Assembly (NCBI GenBank): GCA_019155185.1
Contig: CM032797.1
Span: 1,301,247-1,365,246, forward strand
Direction: 5' to 3'
Origin: Beaufortia kweichowensis
Lineage: Eukaryota; Chordata; Actinopteri; Cypriniformes; Gastromyzontidae
Length of the DNA stretch: 64,000 bases
The notes beneath the pieces were generated by a model. It had not been told where the DNA came from, made no database searches, and worked only from the letters and a program-made list of their open reading frames with translations. The number at the start of each line of letters is the position of its first letter. Positions within the stretch are counted from its first letter, which is position 1. Shown piece after piece: positions 54,901 to 64,000 of this stretch. A program made the translations under genes and the position numbers.

Positions 54901-57900
54901 AATTACATTGAGGATTTTATACACATTTCTCTATACTGCTCAAAAATGTAAATTATACCTAGAAATATTTTTGATTTTTCAGCAAAACACACAAGACACA
55001 TTTAACTCAAGACAAATGAGCTTACACACCATTTAGCCGTCTTTAATGTATCTTTAGTTAAAAGTTACTGCCTTTCTTTGAATTATGATTTAGTTTCTTA
55101 CGTTGTATGCGAGCACACACTGCTCATTCAGAGTGACTCCATGTTTCACCTTCACACCATCACAGATAACAGACTGATGGATCTTAACATTGTTGGCAAT
55201 GTGGACTTTATTCCATATATAAGCTCTATCAAGAACCACATTGTCCCCTATGTAGACAAATGCATATTAATAAAAATCATTTTCATAATAACTTTTTCAC
55301 TTAACTGACTTCATTTAAATTTCTTTAGAATTGCAAACATCATATATCAAACATGAAGTAAAGCAAGATCATACCTATGAAACAGTCTGCACCAATCACA
55401 GTATTTGATATAGTGCAGTTTGCTCCGATCACTGTATTTCGGCCAATAAGCACGTTCTCCTCCATCTGGCTGCCGTGACCCAGACTGACCCCCGGCTCCC
55501 GGTACACATTATGTCTAGAATGAGTACAGCTCTGACCTTCCTGGTCTGCAAAATTGGCCTCGGGTGTGATGGGATAGATCCAGCGGCGGATCGTGTCGGA
55601 GGAGACGGAGTCATACATGAGGAGATTTGATACGCGGGCCCCGTATCCATCTTTAGCGACGTGCATGTGGATCTGGTTTCCAAGGATCTAGGAGGTAAAA
55701 AAAAACTTTATTAAGTAAGGCGTATATAAAGTCTTTATTATGCATTATGTAGTCTGTTGTCATGTTCTGTACCTCCTCACTGACTAAAATCCCACGAACG
55801 AAGTCGTTTCTCGACTGGTAGTCAAAGTTGTCAGTAAAAAGTTCAGCAACCTAAGAGACACAATCTTCCCTTTTCATCTGCCGTTTTGGTTTCAGCAAGG
55901 CGTATGATCATATATAATACATAGATTATATTTCAAGAAACACTCACCTGTGGAGAACAGATGCTGATGTGACAGTCCAGGAGATCATACCTAATTTCAA
56001 ATTCATCACTTCCACTATGGAAAATGTTCTGCATGGAAGAATGGGAACAACTATAATTAAAAGCCAAATGTATTACAGCACACTTCAATTGTCAAAAATG
56101 TTATGTGGCTTCCTTTGGGTAAGTAGTCGTGCTGTAAAGCTTGTCCCACACTGTTTATGCTACAGACATAAAATCATTTTTGGCGTGTTATTACTCTTCT
56201 ATGTGATTTGACAACCACCCAAGCAATTTGACCATAACAGGGTTCCTGTAGCTCAATTGGTAGAGAACTATTAATGCAAAGGTTGTGGGTGCAATATCAG
56301 AGAACAGAAAAACTAATAAAAAACATGTGTGCTGCAAGTCTTCCAAATGAATAAATGAAAGATCTTATTAGGGTAAACACCATTTTCAAAACTAAGCATG
56401 GACATGAGATGCAGAAGTGCAATGCTTCAGTGACACAATATTGTGTCTCTATTATCACAACAGGTTGTCTCATAGTTTTGGCACCACCAGTTGAAATGGA
56501 AAACCATTACAATCTATCTATTCTGTCTAATGATCATGAGCTTGAAATAACACTTGTTAAGCCTGATGTTACGCATCAATGCTTCCAGGTGCAAATGCCA
56601 ATGACAAACAACGTTAATATACAACCCCAAAAAAAAGTTTGTGAGATTTATTCAATAAATATCTTGGGAATATCCCACCATAGGGAACTGAAGTTTCTTT
56701 AGACTCTGTGCTCTCTGGTAATGAAGAACACGCTTGCTCTTGCTGTCTATGGCTACTATGATGTCATCCTCCTCACAGCGAGTCTTGTGGCCAGGGGACG
56801 ACTCCTTAAAGATCATGGTCATAACAGAGATGTTCTTCTCTGTTTTACGCCGCTGCCTTTGAGACACAATGCAACATATTGGTGTAGGTATCAACAATAA
56901 ACACCAATATTTACATACAATTTAAAGACAGGACTGACAACAATGCTTACTTGTGCTCTTGTAACGCCTGTGAAACATCAATGTTGGACACCACATCCCC
57001 ATATACCAGCAGAAAGTCAGAGCGCACCAGAGTTTTAGCATCCACATCCCTCAAAACATCCCCAAGAGAGCGGTACAGGTCCGAGGTGATGATGTGCACT
57101 GTGTTTGGAGATGTGGGCCGACACCATTTCGACTTCCTATAAAATAAGACACAAAATATTAAGCCCCAAGGATTGCATTTATGGGCAATTACATGCAAAT
57201 GTCTAACTTACAATGTACAATAAGGGGTTTACCATACTGATAGGTCAGATGTCAAAATTTGGTGGTTTAAATACCCCAAAGTTTTTAAAGCATCTTTTAT
57301 TTTAAAATCATGATTTTTCATAGCCAGGTAAAGTGCTGTTTTCAGAAATGTCACATCTATAAGAGATTAAACCACCAAATTTTGACATCTGAGCTATCAG
57401 TATGGTAAACCCATTATTTTGCATTGTAAGTTAGACATTTGCATTCGTCTTACTGATCCCAAACTTTTGGATGGTTAAATATATTGGTAATAAATACATT
57501 CTATGGGTATTTATATTTCAAGTTTTGAATGAAAATGTCACGTTCGTAACGCTAGTAACGCCCTTATATAAAAAAAAGCAATGTCTCACTGTAAGTGTTC
57601 TTTGATTTTGTTGGACATCCAGCAACAGAAGACAAATGTCTCTTGGACTCCAGTAGAAGTCAGAAACTCCAGCGTGTAGTCAATCATGGAAACATTAGCC
57701 AGCGGCAGAAGAGCCTAACATGAAAAGTGAACATTATTAAAGCAGTAAAAAACTATAAAGTAATGCTAAGCCATACAAAACAACACTGTCATGCATACAT
57801 TATCAAACAGGCCAACTATTTTTGTACTGAATGATCACCATATTTACTTATGGCAGGGTTTACCAAACTGGGGTTTGTGAGTTGAGTTAGAAAACATTTA

Positions 57901-58736
57901 ATTACAATGAAATCATACAATTTAAGCAAATAATTAAAAAAGATATACTTTTATGTGTGTAATCTGCATGTCATGTGACTACTATAAGACACAACAATAT
58001 ATCAGAAAACTGAGAACTTGGACAAAATGGACAGATACGTTTTATGTACCAAAGTAAAGGAAATTACCAGATGAAGGTCCAACAACAGGTAATAATAACA
58101 ATAACTATGTAAAATACTACTGATAAAAACTTTAACAGGCAAATGTGCTATTGTTAAAATGTTTGCTCAGGGGGTACTTCAAGTAAAAAAAATAGTTTAA
58201 GGGGGTTCGGCTAACAAAAAAGTTTGAAAACCCCCGACATATGGCATTTATAACAAACAGTAGTATTAGCATGAACCCATGTTAACGATTACCATAGTAA
58301 TGCTGTGGTACATGTTATACAAAACAACATGGTATACAGTTGCGTCTGATGTCATCATACATTCATATACACGTATACATGAATGACTACCAACATACTA
58401 AAGCACAAGTACAAAATTCGTACATGGTATTATCAGAGGACTATACAAAAGAATACCATATGATAGTACCATGGTACTTTTCGTCTTGTTGTATTACTGT
58501 ATTTTAAGCTATTATAGTGATGGTCAGTGTAGAGTATATGGATCCAGAGAGCAGCATGTGCTCACGGTGATGTTGACTTCACTCACCCGCGGCTGATCTT
58601 TAGTTATGGGAAAGAATCTGCGGTTAAAACTGTCCGCGATGAGAACCGCCTGCAGCGGCTGCTCTTCTTCATCCTGATCCGTTCCTGTCTTCCTAGCGCG
58701 GCTCTGTTTCCCTGCTTTGCCTGCCATGTTTGTCAT
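51987..58736 (-). CDS. eif2b5: Translation initiation factor eIF2B subunit epsilon
   Basis: Catalytic subunit of the eIF2B guanine-nucleotide exchange factor, which recharges eIF2 with GTP. Sixteen coding exons with GT-AG borders: 58587-58736, 57590-57714, 56951-57136, 56679-56856, 55948-56028, 55773-55850, 55375-55687, 55102-55247, 54659-54803, 54434-54535, 54249-54353, 54045-54135, 53310-53433, 53109-53234, 52239-52349, 51987-52046; total 2121 bp, 706 codons (human 721). N-terminal nucleotidyltransferase-like domain (LQAVLIADSFNRRFFPITKD, LVYGDVVSNIDVS), left-handed beta-helix hexapeptides in the middle (GHGSQMEENVLIGRNTVIGA), an acidic linker, and a C-terminal W2 HEAT domain with aromatic-acidic ending (FIQWLEEAEESSEGDE). 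Start could be codon 1 or codon 4 (MAGKAGK). All frames open; looks functional. Introns hold a SINE piece and a MITE. Confidence 0.97.
56241..56300 (+). repeat. tRNA-like SINE fragment in eif2b5 intron 4
   Basis: ttcctgtagctcaattggta matches a tRNA 5' part with A box; ggttgtgggtgcaat is a decayed B box. The acceptor-stem 3' half is missing, so not a tRNA gene. Confidence 0.6.
57193..57444. repeat. Palindromic MITE in eif2b5 intron 2
   Basis: Arms of about 75-80 bp (57193-57272 and 57369-57444) are inverted copies: atgcaaatgtctaacttaca ... gatgtcaaaatttggtggtt. The loop region matches 50455-50570. Confidence 0.85.
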
Positions 58737-58778
58737 GTACGTCTACGCTGCAACGTAAATAAACGAGCGGAATCGTTA

Positions 58779-58842
58779 TGCGCATGAAACTGACGTAACT
58801 ATAGGGGCGGGGTTTAGCGGCACGGAAGTTGTCTCTAATTGG
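58779..58842 (-). promoter_or_regulatory. eif2b5 promoter elements
   Basis: Within 110 bp upstream of the ATG are an NRF1-like TGCGCATG (58779-58786), a CRE-like TGACGTAA (58791-58798), a GC box GGGGCGGGG (58804-58812), an ETS site ACGGAAGT (58822-58829) and a CCAAT box (58838-58842, minus strand). This TATA-less set is usual for housekeeping genes. Confidence 0.6.
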
Positions 58843-58849
58843 CCAAGTA

Positions 58850-59632
58850 AAATATAAATAAATTGCCAAATATAATACGTTTTGTGGTAATAATGACAAA
58901 AAAATGAAAATCATCGTTAATTTTTTTATTTGAAGGCAATTTAAATTTCACCATAGTCGTTTCTTGCGTGTAAATTATTATCAGGATTGCTGCTGGTGCA
59001 GCACGTGATTGACATTGTCACGTGGTCTTAGTTATGTTTTCTAAGCGCTGATCAGGATGGACCAATCACAGTCGGTTAAGATTATTAGACGGTACAATTT
59101 ATTTAATGATTTTACAGAAATGACTGGGGCAGATGCACGTTTGTGTATCAGGGAATTCGATCCTGACCCGCCTTCACTTCGTATTTCAAATGCACTAATT
59201 GTATGTGATGGATGAAATGTTTGCATTCCCTACTTAAAAACCCATATTAAACATTTCATTTAGTTTTTAAATATTGAAAATCTCCTTTTAGAGATAATTA
59301 GAGTATTCCTGGTCTTGAGTTATTGAGTTGAGTTATTTAAAAAATGATTATTACAGTTATAAAAATATACACTTTTACTATACATTTTTTGTCCAGCATT
59401 TGTGCTGCAGTGAATTTAAAAAGCATTTTCTTGACACCTTTTCTGTTACAACTTTTCCATTTGCAATACCTTATCTGTCCACTGGACGGCAAATACGTTA
59501 CGTTTTTAAAACACTATTTTAATATTGTCATTTGTTTGGTTATGTGCATTGTATCTTTTCTCTGTCAGAAGTGCTTTCCTCTTCAATGTTATTTGTTGTG
59601 CTTTGTAATGACAATAGGTAAAAAACTGAGAG
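58850..59632. other. Intergenic, no feature
   Basis: AT-rich, no supported gene; ends at the terminal repeat of the transposon at 59633. Confidence 0.5.
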
Positions 59633-59708
59633 GGTGCTCGCTGCAGAGCCAAATGGGAGGAGCTAGAGCTCCAGCTCCCCCTCGCTGGATGTAGTGGGCG
59701 GGGCTTGA
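59633..59708 (+). repeat. Left terminal inverted repeat
   Basis: 76 bp, GC-rich in an AT-rich surround; contains an internal palindrome ggagctagagctcc. Confidence 0.9.
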
Positions 59709-59984
59709 GACATCATAGGTCCATTCGAACTGATGTACAACCTGTATCGCACGGTAAGAAAACTGTAAAGATAAACTGAACTTTGAGATGTGTAGATATA
59801 AAATCTCCATCTTACATTTATCGCGGTCTCGACATGACTATTAATGTTATTGTTATGTTCATTAATCGATAACCTTAGGTTTTTCGCCTGTCTATGATAG
59901 CTAATAAGTGTTAGCATTCTCCCATGCTAGCATGTGTAGCGTTTTTATACTCATTTGTTTTATTTCATTTCAGTATTTGTTTAA

Positions 59985-60136
59985 CTTGCACAGATGCATC
60001 AGACAATAGTTTTGCGAGGACAGGATCCAGAGATGCCAAAAATACCACTGTGCCTACTGTAAATCTGTGTATAACCATTTACATGAGCTCCGAAATCCTG
60101 TAGCTAATCACATGCGAAATGCAGTTCAAGAAGAAG
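59985..60136 (+). pseudogene. Cys/His-rich exon of the transposon
   Basis: Frame reads RCQKYHCAYCKSVYNHLHEL then HMRNAVQEEG up to a gtatgt donor at 60137. CxxC followed by HL suggests a zinc-finger remnant. Upstream start not resolved. Confidence 0.35.
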
Positions 60137-60370
60137 GTATGTGTGTGTATTTATTATATAAATGTATGTGTGTGTATTTATTATATAAATGTATGTGTGT
60201 GTATATATTATATAAATGTATGTGTGTGTATATATTATATAAATGTATGTGTGTGTGTATATTATATAAATGTATGTGTGTGTATATATTATATAAATGT
60301 ATGTGTGTGTGTATATTATATAAATGTATGTGTGTGTATATATTATATAAATGTATGTGTGTGTATGTAT
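60137..60370 (+). repeat. 27-bp minisatellite starting at a splice donor
   Basis: About 8.5 copies of tatgtgtgtgtatatattat plus ataaatg. The first unit begins exactly at the gtatgtgtgt donor after the Cys/His exon. Its 27-bp period makes it look like a 9-residue coding repeat in all frames. Confidence 0.95.
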
Positions 60371-60618
60371 TGTTGTTTTACTTTAGAAAACTGGCCATTG
60401 GAACATGTCTGTACTGACAGATTTTGAGGTTTTAACTTCTTTGCTTGTGAACTTTTCATATCTGTAGTGGAGTGTTAAGAAAGAATGCAGCAAACAGTTG
60501 TCACAAATAACCCGCTATGGGTGAATAGAGTAAACCAAGTGCACATAAAGACTTAAACAGAAAACAATCACTGGACATAATGGTAATGTATTTATTGTAT
60601 ATGGTCTATAATTAACAG

Positions 60619-61000
60619 GGTGCCATTCTTCAGCTAGGAGGAATTGATTGTGGGGTATTCATGTTGATGGTCAGTGGTCTTATAATTGCTTTACAGCTGT
60701 GTCTGTGTGCTAAACACCACATTTCTTAATATAGTTTTGTTTTTGTTTTTTAGCATGCACTCCATGTTACGCTCTCAAAGCCATTTGATTTTGCTCATGG
60801 TGAGTTTGCATCAGTTTATGGTTATTTGTACAGCAAAAGGACTGTGAGAATACTTTCAACAAAATAAAATAAAAATTGACTAAGATTTTCAATTGCTATC
60901 TTTTATCAGACTGACATGCCTATAATCAGGAAGTGGTAGTGCTATCAGTTATTTCAGACATTTCCTCTGGCAAGGTATGATATTGATAAATATACTTTAG
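60619..61000 (+). pseudogene. ULP1/SENP-like cysteine peptidase, C-terminal exons
   Basis: Exon 60619-60669 encodes GAILQLGGIDCGVFMLM, with the DCGVF catalytic-cysteine block of the C48 (ULP1/SENP) family. It splices (gtcagt ... ttttttag) to 60754-60799, HALHVTLSKPFDFAH, the helix that follows in this family. A further stretch at about 60910-61000 reads DMPIIRKW, stop, CYQLFQTFPLARYD, also family-like but interrupted. The catalytic His and Asp exons upstream were not found. ULP1-type peptidases cleave ubiquitin-like proteins and are carried by several eukaryotic transposon groups. Confidence 0.55.
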
Positions 61001-61093
61001 ATTAAACCTCCATACTGTGCATTTCCAGTATGCAGGCAATATATAAAAAATAAAGCAATGCATGTCTAAAACATTGTTTGTCACTTCCCACAG

Positions 61094-61550
61094 TCAAGTC
61101 CAACAACTACTCGCCCAGGAACAAGAACTACCAAATCCAGAAGACATGGAAGTCACTCTACCTGAGTCAGATATCATGGAGATCACCCCAACACCAGGAA
61201 TCTATGTATGTAGATGGAATGTGTATGTATTGCTTGACTTGTTTATGTCTTTACCTTTCCTGTTTCATAAAGGTGTTTATGAGCAGCACTTATTAATTAC
61301 ATTGTTACTGGTATTCTTATATTGCACACAGGACTCAGCGGTGATGAAAAACATTCAGCTGGCCTGTAAGTGGGTGGAGGAGAACCAACACCACTTTGCT
61401 GGCAAGATTGAACTGCCAAAGATATTAAGGATGAAGGAGGAGGATGCCTTGTTGGCTATCACAATGCGAGACTTGTACACCATGTTTTATGAAGGTGAAA
61501 GGGATGAAGAACAAATTTGGCTCCCTTCCTTTTCACTTTTCAGAGACTAG
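61094..61550 (+). CDS. Two-exon transposon reading frame, weakly Smc5-like
   Basis: Exon 61094-61205 (QVQQLLAQEQELPNPEDMEV ...) ends at gtatgt; exon 61332-61550 follows cacacag and encodes IQLACKWVEENQHHFAGKIE, LPKILRMKEEDA, MRDLYTMFYEGERDEE, ending FSLFRD stop. The pattern of a short helix, F-x-G-x-(I/V)-x-x-P and a later (D)L-x-x-M/F is faintly like the part of Smc5 beside its hinge. This is a weak resemblance only. Phases agree between the exons. Confidence 0.3.
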
Positions 61551-62652
61551 AGGACATGGAATTATTCTTGCAGGAAATATGAGACAAAAGAGATATCCGT
61601 GTGTCTTGTTTACACAACCCTTACTTGTGAACCTACCAGTGGGGTACGATAATGTAAATATTGATTTTTGTTTTGTAAATTTTCATTAAGATTGTGTGAA
61701 AGTGTTGTGTTCTTGAAATATATTTATTATTTTATATCTTGTTATACCATTAAAATTGTGTGTGAAAGAAGTGTTGTGTTCTTGAAATATATTTATGGTA
61801 TTTATTATTTTATGAGTTATGACATTTTATCTAGATTTAAGATTTATTTTATGTTTAGATGCACATTTTGCTCATTTAGGTAATAGAAACAAATAAATCC
61901 AGTGCAACACTTGTTGGACAGTGGAATATGTGACTATTAAATTACATCTATCTTACCCCAAATGTTATTGGAGAGGATGTTTTACTAATCTCAGAGCTTG
62001 AAGGTTGAGTCTGTCTAAAATTACAGTCAATATTCCATTTAAATTTACAATATAATTTAAAAAATTACAACCAGCCTTTTGTTCATGCGTTTACAATTAC
62101 ATAGAAAATGGGCAGATTACATAAATTAGTCTAACTTTATTATTTTTATTATAATTAATCAGATGATTTAGATTAGTTTGTAAATAACCCACATGTTAAT
62201 ACGGTGGCCAAAAATGAAAGAGGGGTGCACAGATAGGAAGCTTTCATATTGTCTGGTTATTTACATATAGCAGCTTTTATCCAAAGGAAACTATTCATCC
62301 TAATAAGGAGAAAATAATATACGTTTACATAGATACAAAGTTTAAAAAGGTGTTAGAAACACATATAGTGTGAGGAATGTTCTTATCAAGTATTTACATA
62401 ATACAGTGGGTTACGGAACTGTACCTGCTATTTGTTGACAATAAAGCATTATGTAAAAAAGGAATTTACATAATGCCGTTTGTCACAGAAACGATACTGA
62501 CCATGCTGAAAACAATCAATCATAATCATGACAAATATTACAGAAAAATAAGCCAATATTATCTATGCAACATCATCAAAACAAGCATTTACTTCCATTA
62601 CGGTTGAACTTGCAATAACATTAACAGCCACTTGATGGGGCTTAACAGCGCA
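61551..62652. other. Transposon interior, non-coding
   Basis: About 1.1 kb, AT-rich, with a short direct repeat (gtgttgtgttcttgaaatat at about 61700 and 61770). No coding exon seen. Confidence 0.5.
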
Positions 62653-62728
62653 TCAAGCCCCGCCCACTAGATCCAGCGAGGGGGAGCTGGAGCTCTAGCT
62701 CCTCCCATTTGGCTCTGCAGCGAGCACC
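62653..62728 (-). repeat. Right terminal inverted repeat
   Basis: Inverse of 59633-59708 with one mismatch (ctag against gtag). Confidence 0.9.
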
Positions 62729-62879
62729 ACTTGAAAAAACTGGAGGAATTGTGTCCACGTTTCTGATTGGAGAAGCAGTACCTCATTATAATATTAACTC
62801 CTCCTCCAATCGTTTTTTAAAAAATGTGCTGTTTTTGTAACTAAAATGGTGTCAGTACACGATCCGGGATGCTTGCACG

Positions 62880-63721
62880 CAGTGTTGCCAACTATTTTCA
62901 ATGGAAAGTATCTAAAGTCTGCCCGAAAAGTCGCTAAATGTCGCTAAGTGACGTCATGCGTAAATTTGCATATTAATGACGTAATGACGTCGTGTTTGCA
63001 TTCTGCCTAATGGTTGTACTTTATAACTGTTTCCTCTAATCCGTGCGCACATAATGTCCAGTATAAAACTGTTATCAATTAACGAAGAAGAAACAGTAAA
63101 ATTGAATAGTTTTATTTGAAACAAATGAGAAGCAGGTAAGTGATTGGTCCGTGGCAACACCGTTTGCACATGCGCAGCTCATTCACGTCTATGTCAGATG
63201 CCGTGCGGTCGCTGGAAAGTGCTGCTCCTCTCAGCCGGAGCCAGCCCTTACTGATCAGAGCAGACACAGGGAGAGGTGTAACTGCTGTACCGGGAAAGCA
63301 AGACCTCGCTCGCGCTCGCAGGACAGTACTGGCGGCATTTGGAAAGTTGCTAAGATTTGTCCAAAAGTCGCTAGATTTGTCGCTAGGCGCTTTAAAAAAA
63401 AAAAAAAAGTCGCTAAAGGGGTCTGAAAAGTCGCTAAATCTAGCGACAAAGTCGCTAAGTTGGCAACACTGGTTGCCACGGACCAATCACTTACCTGCTT
63501 CTCCTTTGTTTGAAATAAAACTATTTAATTTTACCGTTTCTTCTTCTTCGTTAATTAATAACAGTTTTATACTGGAAATTATGTGCGCACGGATTAGGGA
63601 AAACAGTTATAAAGTACCACCATTAGGCAGAATGCAAATACGCATGACGTCACTTAGCGACATTTAGCGACTTTTCGAGCGGACTTTAGCTACTTTCCAT
63701 TGAAAATAGTTGGCAACACTG
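62880..63721. mobile_element. Fold-back element with long inverted arms (hAT-like ends)
   Basis: Left arm 62880-63158 and right arm 63472-63721 are inverted copies, about 90 percent alike, from the terminal cagtgttgccaac to the inner gattggtccgtggcaac; the left arm has an extra block of about 20 bp (aatgacgtaatgacgt). The 310-bp centre (63159-63471) has its own inverted cagtgttgccaac at 63471 and repeated tcgctaa motifs, so a second element of the same end type appears to be included. Terminal CAGTG-like ends suggest a non-autonomous hAT; no target duplication found. Confidence 0.75.
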
Positions 63722-64000
63722 AAAACATCATGTATCATAGTGAAACAACATAAATAGATTTCATTTTCTTTGGAAATGAATCTCTGGATAGCCGAGGCTG
63801 CGAAGGATGTATACATTCTATCTTTTGCAGGTGGTGGGAAAAGGATGCAGTTTGGACAGTTACGTGTATATTTTGGAATTAGGCCAATCGTCTTGAAATG
63901 CAACCTTTGAAGGACTCCGCTTTCATACACAAAAATATTTTGGATTGATGTGGAGCATTTAATTAAGAAAAAATTGAATATTGAATTGCAATTGAGTGGA
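63722..64000. other. Right edge, unassigned
   Basis: The minus strand is open over 63664-63930 (SKENEI, FPPPAKDRM) but no family is recognised and it starts within the fold-back element arm region; not called a gene. Confidence 0.4.

Larger units (their letters stand above)
59633..62728 (+). mobile_element. DNA transposon with 76-bp terminal inverted repeats, ULP1-like coding content
   Basis: Terminal repeats 59633-59708 and 62653-62728 are inverted copies with one mismatch (ggtgctcgctgcagagccaa ... gggcggggcttga). Between them, 3 kb holds short exons with proper splice sites: a Cys/His-rich exon (about 59985-60136), ULP1-like peptidase exons (60619-60669, 60754-60799, about 60910-61000) and a two-exon reading frame (61094-61205, 61332-61550). 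I cannot name the superfamily; no DDE transposase is readable. No clear target duplication was found. It may be a deletion derivative. Confidence 0.7.

Noticed and set aside
56250..56300. tRNA gene in the eif2b5 intron
   Set aside because: The 3' half and a proper B box are missing.
60067..60427. Cys/Tyr-rich repeat protein
   Set aside because: It is a translation of the 27-bp minisatellite lying in an intron.
63664..63930. Minus-strand gene at the right edge
   Set aside because: Open frame without recognised family, overlapping the arm of the fold-back element; no splice or start support.

Overview
The window looks like a teleost fish chromosome, most likely a cypriniform. The evidence is a fish-type FISNA-NACHT NLR gene with 174-bp LRR exons, DIRS-type tyrosine-recombinase retrotransposons, a tRNA-derived SINE whose tail matches an L2 LINE, and spliced single-copy genes (fam43a, a mul1-like gene, eif2b5). 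The species assignment is inference.

Layout. 1-4266: 3' part of a broken class-I-like endogenous retrovirus (pol remains, an intact macro-domain ORF, env remains, 3' LTR). 4267-5969: non-coding sequence with a (CA)n tract, a duplicated primer-binding-site-like motif and one orphan minus-strand exon. 5970-10473: an almost complete but mutated DIRS element with split inverted repeats and an internal complementary region. 10775-11181: probable solo LTR. 14458-19673: minus-strand non-autonomous LTR retrotransposon with a 5-bp target duplication, a short gag-like domain and five blocks of coding minisatellite. 18804-22531: a tandem duplication of about 1.86 kb containing a third LTR and a duplicated SINE. 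22640-23065: LINE RT scrap.

23197-39452: one NLR gene on the plus strand, now a pseudogene. Its N-terminal and NACHT exons lie at 23.2-25.6 kb and its LRR exons at 35.5-39.5 kb. The intron between them took up an internally deleted DIRS derivative (26009-27834), an L2 LINE (28417-29870) and a hAT-in-hAT-with-L1 nest (30568-35401) whose two hAT layers both keep perfect 8-bp target duplications.

41-59 kb is the ordinary host region: fam43a (single exon, TATA box), about 6 kb of gene-free intergenic DNA, a spliced mul1-like gene that lacks the RING domain, and eif2b5 in convergent orientation with all 16 coding exons resolved (706 codons). From 59.6 kb the sequence is again mobile DNA: a DNA transposon with 76-bp inverted repeats carrying exons for a ULP1/SENP-like peptidase tail, then a fold-back element with arms of about 250-280 bp.

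The points most worth follow-up are the macro-domain ORF inside the retrovirus, the minisatellite-bearing retrotransposon proteins, the ULP1-bearing transposon and the RING-less mul1 paralog.
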